DNA from: Chloroflexota bacterium
GTDB taxonomy: Bacteria; Chloroflexota; Anaerolineae; Aggregatilineales; Phototrophicaceae
Assembly: GCA_026707225.1 (NCBI GenBank)
Contig: JAPOXG010000112.1
Location: 62,001-126,000, forward strand
Direction: 5' to 3'
DNA length: 64,000 nt
Part shown: positions 8,026-17,380 of the stretch, piece by piece
How the letters are laid out: the number at the start of each line of letters is the position of its first letter
How positions within the stretch are numbered: position 1 is the first letter of the stretch
Program-made: the position numbers and the translations under genes
Notes under the pieces: generated by a model
Told to the model about the DNA's origin: nothing
The model's database searches: none
The model's input: the letters and a program-made list of their open reading frames with translations, nothing else

Positions 8026-10671
8026 ATGAAGGCACAGGCGGAAAAAAACATGCCGCGCAATTTCGACTTTGCCGAGGTCGAACCGCGGGTCTACGACTGG
8101 TGGCAAGAGCAGGGCTGGTTCAAGCCGGAGCGCGCCGCCGGCGATGCCGAGCCCTATGTCATCAGCATGCCGCCGCCCAACGTCACCGGCAGCCTGCATA
8201 TCGGCCATGCCCTCTTCACCGCGCTGGAAGATCTCATGATCCGCTACGAGCGCATGCGGGGCAAAGCCGCGCTTTGGCTGCCCGGCACTGATCATGCCGG
8301 CATCGCCACGCAGCTGCAAGTCGAAAAGATGCTGAGTGACGAAGGGACCAGCCGCCAGGAAGTCGGCTACGAAGAATTCCTCCATCGCACCTGGCAGTTC
8401 AAGGAAGCGCAAGGCGGCGCCATCACCAGCCAGCTGAGGCGGCTCGGCGCCAGTTGCGATTGGGATCGCGAGCGCTTTACCCTGGACGACAGCTTGTCGA
8501 ATGCCGTCATTCAAGCCTTCATGACGCTCTGGGAGCAGGGTCTGATCTATCGCGGACCCCGCCTGGTGAATTGGAGCCCCGGCTTGCAGACCGCCGTCTC
8601 CGATCTCGAGGTGGAATCGAACGAAGAAGAAGTCACGCTTTATTATTTCCGCTACCCGGTCGAGGGCGGCGAATATCTGCCGGTCGCCACCACGCGCCCG
8701 GAGACGATTCTCGGCGATACCGCCGTCGCCGTGCACCCGGAAGATGAGCGCTATCGCCATCTAATCGGCAGGCGCGCTTATGTGCCGGTCCTAGGGCGCG
8801 AGATTCCCATCATTGGCGACGACTACGTCGATATGGAATTCGGCGCCGGCGCCTTGAAGGTGACGCCGGGGCATGACTTCAGCGATAACGAGCTGGCGCA
8901 GAGACACAATCTCGAGCTGCTGAACATCCTCAACAAGGACGCCAGCATGAACGCCAATGCGGGCAAATACGCTGGCCTGGATCGTTATGATTGCCGCGAA
9001 CAGCTCTGGAGCGATATGGAAGCGGCCGCGCTGACGATCAGGACCGAGCCCTACGTCACGCGCATTCCGCGCAGCCAACGCGGCGGCGAAGTTGTCGAGC
9101 CAATGATGAGCACGCAGTGGTACGTCCGCATCCAGCCGCTGGCGGACAAGGCGATCGCCGCCGTTCGCGACGGACGCGTCAAAATCGTGCCCGAGCGCTT
9201 CGAGAAGGTCTACTTTCACTGGCTGGAAAACATCCAGGACTGGTGCGTAAGCCGTCAGTTATGGTGGGGGCATCGCATCCCTGCCTGGTACCGCGAAAAA
9301 GATGGGGACCCGGAAGGCGAGATCTACGTCGGCCGCGATGCCCCGCCCGGCGACGGCTGGGTGATGGAGCAGGATGTGCTCGACACCTGGTTCAGCAGCG
9401 GCCTCTGGCCCTTCAGCACTCTTGGCTGGCCCCAGGAAACTGACGACCTGGCGCGCTTCTATCCGACGCAGATGATGGAAACCGGCCACGACATCCTATT
9501 CTTTTGGGTGGCGCGCATGATCATGATGGGCTTGTGGTTCACCGATACCCCGCCCTTCCACACCGTATACCTGCACGGGCTGGTGCGTGCCGAAGGCGGG
9601 GCGAAGTTCAGCAAGACCCTGGGCAACGCCATTGATCCGCTGACGGTCGTCGACAGGCTTGGCGCCGATCCGCTGCGCTTCACACTGATCACCAGCGGCA
9701 CGCCAGGCAACGACTGCCATCTCGACGAGACGCGCCTTGATCACAGCTTCCGCTTCATCAATAAGATTTGGCAGATGACGTCCTTCATCAACATGAATCT
9801 GGCGGGCGAGCTCGAGCTGGGCGCCCCGCCCCTTGATGAACTGGATCTGCCATCGCGCTGGATCTTGAGCCGGGTGAATCGCCTCATCGAAAATGTCCAG
9901 TATCTCTTCGATATCTATCAGTACGGCGAGGCTGGCAATCAGATCCTGGCTTTCATGTGGGATGAGTTTGCGCCCTTTTACCTGGAGATCAGCAAAGAGG
10001 CGCTGTATCAAGGCGCGGATGCGCAAAAATCGGCCGTGCGCCGCGTTCTCGTCTATGTACAGGACCGCTGCCTGCGCCTGCTGCACCCCTTTATGCCCTT
10101 CGTGACTGAAGAAGCCTGGTCATTCATCCCCCACGACGGCGAGGCGCTGATCATCGCCGACTGGCCCCAAGCGGACAGCGCTCTGATTGATGACGAAGCT
10201 GAAGCGCGCATGGGTGCCTATCTCGAAGTCGTGCGCGAAATACGCAACACGCGCGGGGAATTCAACGTGGAGCCGGGACGACGCATTCAAGCGATCGCAA
10301 GTGCGAACGCCTCCACGGCCGACCTCGCGACAAACGCCCATATTCTTAGACGGCTCTGCAACGTGGAATCACTGACGATGCTTCGAGCTGATGCTGAAGA
10401 GCCGGCAAACTCGGCCAGCATCGTTGTCGGTGATATGTCCATTTTCCTGCCGCTGGAAGGCATGCTTGATATCGCGGCCGAGTGCCAGCGGCTCGCGGGA
10501 GAACGGGCGAAGATAGCGGAGCAGCTCAGCCGCACGGCGAAGATGCTGGACAATGAGAAATTCGTCAGCCGCGCCCGGCCCGATGTCGTTCAGCGTGAAC
10601 GCGACCGACTGGATGATCTCAAATCGGCTCAGGCGCAAATTGAAGAACGCATCGCCAATTTATGCGCTTGA
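8026..10671 (+). CDS. valS: Valyl-tRNA synthetase
   Basis: 881 residues from ATG 8026, chosen because GGGAGG lies 8 nt before it. The longer frame starts inside the T-box. Class I signatures are PPNVTGSLHIGHAL (HIGH) and KFSKTLGN (a KMSKS variant). The editing domain shows TTRPETILGDTAVAVHPED. Other landmarks are DWCVSRQLWWGHRIP and, at the end, a coiled-coil arm of about 65 residues rich in Arg/Glu, typical of ValRS. It charges tRNA-Val in the cytoplasm and hydrolyses misacylated Thr-tRNA-Val. The T-box leader directly upstream specifies valine, which supports the call independently. Confidence 0.98.
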   Translation: MKAQAEKNMPRNFDFAEVEPRVYDWWQEQGWFKPERAAGDAEPYVISMPPPNVTGSLHIGHALFTALEDLMIRYERMRGKAALWLPGTDHAGIATQLQVEKMLSDEGTSRQEVGYEEFLHRTWQFKEAQGGAITSQLRRLGASCDWDRERFTLDDSLSNAVIQAFMTLWEQGLIYRGPRLVNWSPGLQTAVSDLEVESNEEEVTLYYFRYPVEGGEYLPVATTRPETILGDTAVAVHPEDERYRHLIGRRAYVPVLGREIPIIGDDYVDMEFGAGALKVTPGHDFSDNELAQRHNLELLNILNKDASMNANAGKYAGLDRYDCREQLWSDMEAAALTIRTEPYVTRIPRSQRGGEVVEPMMSTQWYVRIQPLADKAIAAVRDGRVKIVPERFEKVYFHWLENIQDWCVSRQLWWGHRIPAWYREKDGDPEGEIYVGRDAPPGDGWVMEQDVLDTWFSSGLWPFSTLGWPQETDDLARFYPTQMMETGHDILFFWVARMIMMGLWFTDTPPFHTVYLHGLVRAEGGAKFSKTLGNAIDPLTVVDRLGADPLRFTLITSGTPGNDCHLDETRLDHSFRFINKIWQMTSFINMNLAGELELGAPPLDELDLPSRWILSRVNRLIENVQYLFDIYQYGEAGNQILAFMWDEFAPFYLEISKEALYQGADAQKSAVRRVLVYVQDRCLRLLHPFMPFVTEEAWSFIPHDGEALIIADWPQADSALIDDEAEARMGAYLEVVREIRNTRGEFNVEPGRRIQAIASANASTADLATNAHILRRLCNVESLTMLRADAEEPANSASIVVGDMSIFLPLEGMLDIAAECQRLAGERAKIAEQLSRTAKMLDNEKFVSRARPDVVQRERDRLDDLKSAQAQIEERIANLCA

Positions 10672-10741
10672 CCTGCCGATCGTTGAAGCCCTCGTTTGAC
10701 GCTTGACCGACGGTCATTCGAATCGCGGCGCGCCCTTCGGG

Positions 10742-10747
10742 TATAAT
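10742..10747 (+). promoter_or_regulatory. -10 element upstream of the LysM gene pair
   Basis: A perfect TATAAT sits 34 nt before the TTG start of the next gene. The -35 position is a poor match, so the full promoter is not proven. Confidence 0.45.
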
Positions 10748-10781
10748 CGGGCTGAGAATCGTCTAGTCTTGGGGATGCCGA

Positions 10782-12095
10782 TTGTCAGAAGTCTTCAAGG
10801 TCTGTCCGATCTGCGATACCCGCAATCAGCGTCATGCCGCCCTCTGTTCGACTTGTGGGGCGACTATCGCCGAGATCGTGCCGCAGGAATCGCCAGAGGA
10901 ACGGGGTCCAGTTGAGCCTCGCTATGAGTTTCGAATGGGCGAAACAGACCTCGCCGAAGAATCGCTGCGCGGGCCAGGGCGCATCCTTAGCGCGGTGCTC
11001 ATCTTGTGCATCATTATTGGCCTGCTGGGAACCTCCCTGGCTGTCTTCTCGATGCGCGCGGGCGACCCGGCCGCCGCCGGCGAACCAATCCCCACGCTAA
11101 AGCCAACGCGAATCGCGGGTCCTACGGTCACGCCGGGACCGCCAACGGCGTCTTTTACGCCCAGTCCGAGGCCGACCATGCCGCCCACCGATACCTTGAC
11201 GCCATCCCCTTGCCTGCGCAAGGTGGCGGCGGGCGACTCTCTGATCGGCATTATCACGCGCTGCGGCCATCAGAATCTCGATATCCTGCCGACCGTCATG
11301 AAACTCAACGCCATCGCCGATGAGGCGCTGATTCAAATCGGGCAGGAGATTATCGTGCCATTGCCCAGCCCAACGCTTGACCCCGCCGCAACAGCCGCCC
11401 CGGCAGGCGCCGAAATCGGTTCGGCATCCGCCAATTCCCTGTCGGAAGGTTTGGCTTTGCAGGCTTTTGATCCCTTGTCGCCGACGGAAACGCCGACGCT
11501 GCTTCCCGGGCTCATGTGGCATATCGTGCAGCCGGCCGAAAATATGATCCTCATCGCCGTCAAATACGAAACCACCGCCAAGGCGCTCTCGGACCTGAAT
11601 CCGGAAATCGACTTTTCGCTTTGTGATTTTAGCGCCGCTTATGGGGGACCGGAGTGTACGGTACAATTGAGGCAGGACCAAAGGATCCGAGTGCCAGCGC
11701 CCACACCGACAGTAACGCCAATTCCAACCGCATCCGGCAGCGAAACGCCGACCCCGCTGCCAACAGCCACCTTCAACGCGCCCATCGCGCAAAGCCCGCC
11801 GAGCGAGGCTTTCTTCGCGCCGACGGAACAAGTGACGCTGCGCTGGGTGGCGACCGGCCGTCTGTCGCCGGCGGATGTCTACCAAATCACACTGACCGAT
11901 ACGGACACCGGGGCGAGCTACACCGCCGAAACGCGCGAGCTATTCTTCATCGTGCCGGACGTACTGCAACCGCGTGACGCAGTCAGCCATCATTATTCCT
12001 GGCGTGTCAGCGTCCTGGACACCAGCAACGGACGCGTCTCGCATAGCTCAAGCGAGCGCAGTTTCGTCTGGCAAGGCGCAGGACAATCCAGCTAA
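10782..12095 (+). CDS. Zinc-ribbon, single-TM, LysM-like and Ig-like envelope protein
   Basis: 437 residues from a TTG start preceded by GGGGA. A cytoplasmic zinc ribbon (CPIC at residues 8-11, CSTCG at 22-26) precedes one membrane helix (about residues 67-88). A Pro/Thr-rich linker and two LysM-like segments follow (about 145-190 and 245-305). These are diverged from consensus but keep the DSLIGI and GQEIIVP ends. The C-terminal ~100 residues form an Ig/fibronectin-like beta domain (TLRWVATGRLSPADVYQITL, YSWRVSV). This suggests binding to peptidoglycan or surface glycan with a cytoplasmic metal-binding head. The next gene is a lipoprotein paralogue overlapping by one base. Confidence 0.75.
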   Translation: MSEVFKVCPICDTRNQRHAALCSTCGATIAEIVPQESPEERGPVEPRYEFRMGETDLAEESLRGPGRILSAVLILCIIIGLLGTSLAVFSMRAGDPAAAGEPIPTLKPTRIAGPTVTPGPPTASFTPSPRPTMPPTDTLTPSPCLRKVAAGDSLIGIITRCGHQNLDILPTVMKLNAIADEALIQIGQEIIVPLPSPTLDPAATAAPAGAEIGSASANSLSEGLALQAFDPLSPTETPTLLPGLMWHIVQPAENMILIAVKYETTAKALSDLNPEIDFSLCDFSAAYGGPECTVQLRQDQRIRVPAPTPTVTPIPTASGSETPTPLPTATFNAPIAQSPPSEAFFAPTEQVTLRWVATGRLSPADVYQITLTDTDTGASYTAETRELFFIVPDVLQPRDAVSHHYSWRVSVLDTSNGRVSHSSSERSFVWQGAGQSS

Positions 12096-13210
12096 TGACG
12101 CTGCGCCTCTCGTCGGTTCTATTGGTCCTCATTGCTTGGCTGGCGGCCGGCTGCAATATCTCCATGCCCGATGCCAAGCCTTCGCCTACGATTGAAATAG
12201 AAGCGATCGCGACCGCCTCTCCAGCGCCAAGCGCGACTGACTCGCTCGTTCCATCAACGCCATCCCCCACCGCTGCGCCCTTGCAGCTTGTGACAGCCCT
12301 GCCCAGCGCAACAGAGCCGCAACCATCGCCACCGCCGGAACCAAGCGCCACATCACCCTTTTTTGAATACACAGTGCAAGAAGGAGAGACGCTCTTCTAC
12401 ATCATTCAGTTGCCGCAGCACGGTTATTCCTACGAACCAAATGTGGCGGCGACCGTCGTCGCTCTGAATGACAATATCCGCGATGCCGATTCGGTCATCG
12501 GCGGGATCACAATCTTGATACCTCGACCGACCGCGACCGCGACGCCGGCTGGCGCGCAAGCGACCCAAGCCCTGCTGGCGACCATCGGCTTGGATGATTC
12601 CTCCGGCGCCGTCTTGGATTCGGGCGCGGCAGTTGGCTGCCACGATGTCGTCGCCGGCGACTCCATGGTTACGATCGCGCATACCTACAGCACGACGCTG
12701 GAAATCCTGAGCGACCTAAACCAAGGCGAAGTCAACTGGTATGGCTGCAATTTTAAGGAACCGGCTGGCGGGCCGGATTGCCGGCCAACCCTCAGCATCG
12801 GCCAATGCGTGCGCGTCCCCAAGCCCACTCCCTTGCCAACCAAAGCGCCGACGCCCACCGGCAATGAGACGGCCACGCCAACCGCAACCAAGTTGGCCCC
12901 ACGGCTGCTTCACCCGGCTGACGGCGCCCTCATAGCGCCCACAGCGCTCACCCTCCACTGGGTGGGGCTCGCCGGTTTGCATCCCGCTGAAGTGTACTTG
13001 CTTGAACTCATCGACCAGACAGCCAACGCGGCTTATCGACAAGTCACCCGCGCCAATTCCTTTCGCGTTCCAGAAGCACTCATACCGGCCGACGGGCAGC
13101 CCCATCTTATACAGTGGCAGGTTACGGTCGCGCGAAAAAACGATCAGGGCGCGTATTTTTATGTCGGCGCTCCCGGCGAAGTGAACACGTTTCAATGGCG
13201 CAGCCGCTAG
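12095..13210 (+). CDS. LysM-like/Ig-like lipoprotein
   Basis: 371 residues. The start ATG shares its A with the stop of the previous gene (TAATG), implying translational coupling. A lipobox LAAGC (cysteine about residue 20) follows a hydrophobic signal. Then come a Pro/Ser/Thr-rich linker, two LysM-like segments (YTVQEGETLFYIIQ; CHDVVAGDSMVTIAHTYSTT) and a C-terminal Ig-like domain (TLHWVGLAGLHPAEVYLLEL). That last domain aligns by eye with the one in the preceding protein, so the pair looks like a duplication with different anchoring, lipid here and a membrane helix there. The function is unknown beyond likely wall or glycan association. Confidence 0.75.
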   Translation: MTLRLSSVLLVLIAWLAAGCNISMPDAKPSPTIEIEAIATASPAPSATDSLVPSTPSPTAAPLQLVTALPSATEPQPSPPPEPSATSPFFEYTVQEGETLFYIIQLPQHGYSYEPNVAATVVALNDNIRDADSVIGGITILIPRPTATATPAGAQATQALLATIGLDDSSGAVLDSGAAVGCHDVVAGDSMVTIAHTYSTTLEILSDLNQGEVNWYGCNFKEPAGGPDCRPTLSIGQCVRVPKPTPLPTKAPTPTGNETATPTATKLAPRLLHPADGALIAPTALTLHWVGLAGLHPAEVYLLELIDQTANAAYRQVTRANSFRVPEALIPADGQPHLIQWQVTVARKNDQGAYFYVGAPGEVNTFQWRSR

Positions 13211-13282
13211 GGCGCTCACGCGTCATTATGCAAACGGGCATACAGCCAGCGCGCCGGTTCTGTGGAAGCCAGCCGACGGGGC

Positions 13283-15385
13283 TCAGGCGGATTCTGATGT
13301 CTTGGGGACGGATTGATAAGCGGCAAACACGGGCCGCATTTGTCCATCAGCGTCTTCCAGGCTGAAAAAGCAGGCTTCCTCATCGCCAACCGCGCAGCCG
13401 TTGAGATTGTACAAAAACATGGCTGCCACATTTTCCAGGCTCTGCGCGATTCTGTAGGCTTGCGTCACGTAGAGCGCCTGCTCGTCCTCGTTCGTATAAT
13501 GCAGCCATTCAAAGCCCGTTGACGGTACTGCGAGATTGGCGCCCTCCTTCGTGCCCCAGCCCAACTGCGTCACGATAATCGGCGATTCAACGCCGTGCGC
13601 CAGCAGCGTCACGTCATAGAAAGCCATCAGGTCGACAAAATACTGCAGAAAGGACTCATAGTGCGTGTCGACGCCGGGTGGCTTGTCACAGCAGCGCAAC
13701 GTTGGCGGAACCGCCGAGGCGCTGAATATCGCCCCGATTGCGTCGCTGACGTCCGCGGCGCCTTCGAGCAGCATGTTGTTCAGGAAGGTCCCGGTGTCAA
13801 TCGAATTGTAATTGTCATTGAAACCTACCGGCGCCAAACCAGCCGCGACCACCAAAGCCGCCTCATCATGCGCCTTGATCGTGTCGTAGGCGATCTCAAG
13901 CAGCGGGACATAATATCGCGCCCCGATCTGAATCCGGTCGGGAATGCCGTAGTCTCCGTCATCGGTCATTTCTTGCGCGCGCGTATAGACGGGCACAGTC
14001 CAGAACTTCAAAAGATTGGGCGATTTCCAGATTTCGTATGCATCGACCAGTCCGGCGTAGCGAATGACAAGATTCGCCAAGAAACTGGCGAAGTCGCCGT
14101 AGTCCTCCGGCGGACCCACATAATCTAGGAATTGACTGTTCAGTTTCTCGGTATAGGTCTCGCGGCTCCATGCCGGCGCATCAAATACATTCAGCATGAT
14201 CTTCAAACCGGCCAGCTCCATCGCCGCCACCATCGAATCCAGCGCGGCGTACGAATAAACCATGGGCGCCGTTTCGATCTTCGCCCAGGGCACGTCAATC
14301 TTGACCCAGTCGACGCCGAGCTTGACCGCCCTTGCGGCGAGATCAGTCGCGCGCGAGCCGTCAATAAACGCCTGAAGCCCAAATCCGAAACCAGGGCGCG
14401 CCTTAATTTCCGCCGGCGCTGGAACCAATATCGCCTTGCCCAGAACGATCAGGCTGGGGTCGACAATGCCATTCAGCGCCTGAATCCGCGCCACCGATGT
14501 CTCGTACTGCTCCGCTAATGCCTCCAGCGTATCGCCCCGTCCAATGACATGCAGCACCAGCGATACATCCTCAAGTTTGGGCACAAGGATTGCTTGGCCG
14601 ACCCGTATATCACGCGCGTCAGCCAGTCGATTGAGCGCTTGCAGCACCGGCCAGTCGACATCGTAGCGCTGCGCGATGCTGTAGAGAGAATCGCCCAATT
14701 GCACAATGTACCGTTCCAGAATGGTCTCGTCGATCTTGGGCACGACGAGGCTGCTCCCGATGGTAATACTGGAGCTGCCTTCCAGGTTATTGAGGCTGCG
14801 CAACCGGGCGACGGTGGTATTGTACATGAGAGAAAGCTCGAATAGCGTGTCTCCGCGCTGAACCACGTGGACCGTGACCATGGAATCATCAAGGCTCGGA
14901 ACAGGCATCGTAGAGTCATCGGCTTCAACGACCTCAACTTCCTGGCTGCTTTCCGCAGCCGCCGGCGCCAAGATACTCTCACCGGCGACAATCTCGCTGG
15001 AAGCCCCAAGCGCATTGAGAGCCTGCAAAACGCCCACACTTGTGTTGAAGCGTTTGGATATGCTGAACAAGGTGTCCCCCGGCTGAATGACATAGACCTC
15101 AACAGGTCTGGCTTCTCCCCGCGGAATCAGCAGCGCTTGGCCCGCGAAAATCTGACCGCCATCGGCAATCGAATTCGCCGCCTTCAAGTCCTCAACAGTC
15201 GTGTTGAAACGCCGGGCAATGGCGACAAGCGTATCGCCGCGCTGAATGATGTAGCTGTCGTAAGCCGCCGGGATTTCGGATTCGGATGAAGCAGCAGGCT
15301 TTTCGACGCCATCGTCCTGCGCGTGAAACAATGAGCTCATTGCCAGTAGCAAAATGGAACATACGAAGAGAGTACGGCGGCGCAT
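13283..15385 (-). CDS. Five-LysM secreted protein fused to a catalytically altered glycoside-hydrolase fold
   Basis: 700 residues from ATG 15385, which has AAAGGAG upstream; an upstream in-frame start at 15460 is unlikely. After the signal peptide come five LysM repeats (about residues 45-330), each of the form V-Q-x-GDTL followed by a LxxLN core. The remaining ~360 residues resemble clan A (TIM-barrel) glycosidases of the GH39/GH5 kind: VDWVKIDVPWAKIE, KIMLNVFDAPAWS, YEIW. At the acid/base position the usual WNEPN reads WKSPN (Ser455). At the nucleophile strand TExGW reads TQLGW (Gln607). Both catalytic glutamates are therefore missing. It is likely a glycan-binding pseudoenzyme, last gene of a four-gene operon. 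Confidence 0.85.
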   Translation of the reverse strand: MRRRTLFVCSILLLAMSSLFHAQDDGVEKPAASSESEIPAAYDSYIIQRGDTLVAIARRFNTTVEDLKAANSIADGGQIFAGQALLIPRGEARPVEVYVIQPGDTLFSISKRFNTSVGVLQALNALGASSEIVAGESILAPAAAESSQEVEVVEADDSTMPVPSLDDSMVTVHVVQRGDTLFELSLMYNTTVARLRSLNNLEGSSSITIGSSLVVPKIDETILERYIVQLGDSLYSIAQRYDVDWPVLQALNRLADARDIRVGQAILVPKLEDVSLVLHVIGRGDTLEALAEQYETSVARIQALNGIVDPSLIVLGKAILVPAPAEIKARPGFGFGLQAFIDGSRATDLAARAVKLGVDWVKIDVPWAKIETAPMVYSYAALDSMVAAMELAGLKIMLNVFDAPAWSRETYTEKLNSQFLDYVGPPEDYGDFASFLANLVIRYAGLVDAYEIWKSPNLLKFWTVPVYTRAQEMTDDGDYGIPDRIQIGARYYVPLLEIAYDTIKAHDEAALVVAAGLAPVGFNDNYNSIDTGTFLNNMLLEGAADVSDAIGAIFSASAVPPTLRCCDKPPGVDTHYESFLQYFVDLMAFYDVTLLAHGVESPIIVTQLGWGTKEGANLAVPSTGFEWLHYTNEDEQALYVTQAYRIAQSLENVAAMFLYNLNGCAVGDEEACFFSLEDADGQMRPVFAAYQSVPKTSESA

Positions 15386-15469
15386 GACCAACTCCTTTGA
15401 AAGACAAAGAATGGTCGATGTTTGCAGTCTACAAGCATGCGCAGTATCGCGCCAATTCAAACTGTCCGA

Positions 15470-17374
15470 TTACCCTTCGGCGCCGCTCGCCGCCGCGATC
15501 TGCACTGAATCCAGCGCGTAAGCGTCGCTCCCCCCGGCCAAAGCCAGGCGCGCGCCGCTGGCGGGGTCATACCAGCCAACGCTGATCTGGTATTCGCCAT
15601 CTGTCAAGTCGCCCGCGGGCAGATAATACACATCGCGATAGACCCTGCCCGCATTCCAGCGCTTCGTATCCAGCCTGCCCTCCTGCGGATACTGATCGTC
15701 TTGCGACCAAAGCGCGCTGCCTGTCGCCGGATTGACATCGCCATACACATGCACAAATGACTTCAAAGAATGCTCGGTCCGCGCGAGTGGCTTCCAGTAA
15801 ATCCAAAGCAGCAGCTCGCCGGTCGGCAGCGGGTAGGGCGTCAACTCATGCCCAAGCAGCGCGACCGCATCGCCGAAACTGGCTAGTTCTCGGTCGAATT
15901 GCTGTCGAATCGTCCAGTCCATATACTGCCTGACCGGCAGACCCGACGTGTCAGTCAGCAGCACTGCCTGCAGCTGGTCCTTCATCCAAGCCTCGACCGC
16001 GCCGGCATTTGCCCAGCCAGCTTGCTCGCGCGCTACCACATACACGCTGTCGTAGCTGCCGCGCAGTCGCTCCAGCTCAGCCTCGATTTCATCGACCGGC
16101 TGCGCTGAATGAACTGGCAATGCCATTTCAGGCGCCGCGGCCTGGTAATAGTAGCCAAAGGCCGGATCCACCGACAGCTGAATGACCAGGTCCCGGTCCT
16201 CCACGCGAGCGTTGAGAAAGCGGCCCAGCTCGTCCCAAGCCGGCGCCCGGCGAAAAGCCGGGTCATTATAGTGCGCCTGCAGCGTCGCCAAAGCCAGCAC
16301 AAGCCAGGGCGCCAGCAGCAAGAGGCCAAGAGCGCCAGGGCGCAGCGGGATGAAGCGCTTCAAACGCGCCGCCAGCCCGAAGCAGCCCAGGACCAATGCC
16401 AGGATAAACGCCGGCGCAGCCGACAGTACGTAGCGTGGATGGAAGAGATTGTAGTGCGACGAGACCAATCCCAGCAGCAGCAGCGGCATCAGCGCAGCCA
16501 GCGCGACGAAGCGGAATTGCCGCCTGCATGACCGAAACAGAATGAAGCCGGCGAAGGCGACCGCGAGCGACGTCGCGAGGCCAACCGCGGACATATCGAA
16601 GGGGATGGTCGTGCCCAAGACCAGTACGGGTACGAAACGCATGAGGTAATCGGCGGGGGAAAAAGCCTGCACCAGACCGGGATACGAAGTAGCGAAGCCC
16701 GGCAGCACTTGAATAAGCGCGAATCCAATGACCAATAGCAAGCCGATGCTAGCCTGCAGCAGCAGCAGACGCCGCAAAAATCGGGGATCGCCTCGCCGTT
16801 CGATGATGGCGAAGCAAGCGAGCGCGATCAGCGAAAATGGCTCGGTGTAAATCGTCAGCGTCGTGAAGCAGGCGGCGATGGCATAGAGGACCCAGTCTAA
16901 TCTGCCACCGCGCTCAATCAGCCGCAGGCCGAGCCATAAGGTCGTCACGCTCATGCCGGCCCAATAACCATAATTGCGGAATTCTTGACTGTGCCAAATC
17001 TCGAAGGGGTGCAGCGCAAACATCCAGGCGGCGACCAAGCCAAGGCTGCTCATCCCCGTTAGGCGGCCGCCCAGCGCATACATTGCCGATACGCCCAGCA
17101 AATTGCCCAGTGCCGACAGCATGCGCAGCGAAAAGACGGAATCGATCCCGCCGACGATATGCCGCCAGACGCGCGCCACCAGGTAGACCAGCGGCGTGTG
17201 CGGTTCGCCTTGCGCGATCTGCGTCAAAGACTCGCTGACCGGCAGATCAGCCCAGTAGAGCACGCTGAAAGCCTCATCGCCTCGCAGCGGCGCCGACTCC
17301 AATTTGTGCAGTCTCAGGAAAAAACCAAGGAGAATCGCGAGCAGGAGCGGAAGATAAAGACGAAGCGAAGACAT
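15470..17374 (-). CDS. GT39-like membrane glycosyltransferase
   Basis: 634 residues, about ten membrane helices in the first 390, then a soluble C-terminal part. The N-terminal loop holds the acidic motif APLRGDEAFSVLYWADLP, the expected place of the catalytic Asp-Glu in the PMT/ArnT-like (GT39/GT83) superfamily. These enzymes use lipid-linked sugars on the outer face of the membrane. A later HPFEIWHSQEFRNYGYW segment is also typical. It starts 6 nt after the NERD gene and lies in the operon with the LysM pseudoglycosidase, so it may glycosylate surface proteins or polymers made by this cluster. Acceptor and donor are unknown. Confidence 0.75.
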   Translation of the reverse strand: MSSLRLYLPLLLAILLGFFLRLHKLESAPLRGDEAFSVLYWADLPVSESLTQIAQGEPHTPLVYLVARVWRHIVGGIDSVFSLRMLSALGNLLGVSAMYALGGRLTGMSSLGLVAAWMFALHPFEIWHSQEFRNYGYWAGMSVTTLWLGLRLIERGGRLDWVLYAIAACFTTLTIYTEPFSLIALACFAIIERRGDPRFLRRLLLLQASIGLLLVIGFALIQVLPGFATSYPGLVQAFSPADYLMRFVPVLVLGTTIPFDMSAVGLATSLAVAFAGFILFRSCRRQFRFVALAALMPLLLLGLVSSHYNLFHPRYVLSAAPAFILALVLGCFGLAARLKRFIPLRPGALGLLLLAPWLVLALATLQAHYNDPAFRRAPAWDELGRFLNARVEDRDLVIQLSVDPAFGYYYQAAAPEMALPVHSAQPVDEIEAELERLRGSYDSVYVVAREQAGWANAGAVEAWMKDQLQAVLLTDTSGLPVRQYMDWTIRQQFDRELASFGDAVALLGHELTPYPLPTGELLLWIYWKPLARTEHSLKSFVHVYGDVNPATGSALWSQDDQYPQEGRLDTKRWNAGRVYRDVYYLPAGDLTDGEYQISVGWYDPASGARLALAGGSDAYALDSVQIAAASGAEG

Positions 17375-17380
17375 CCGCGC

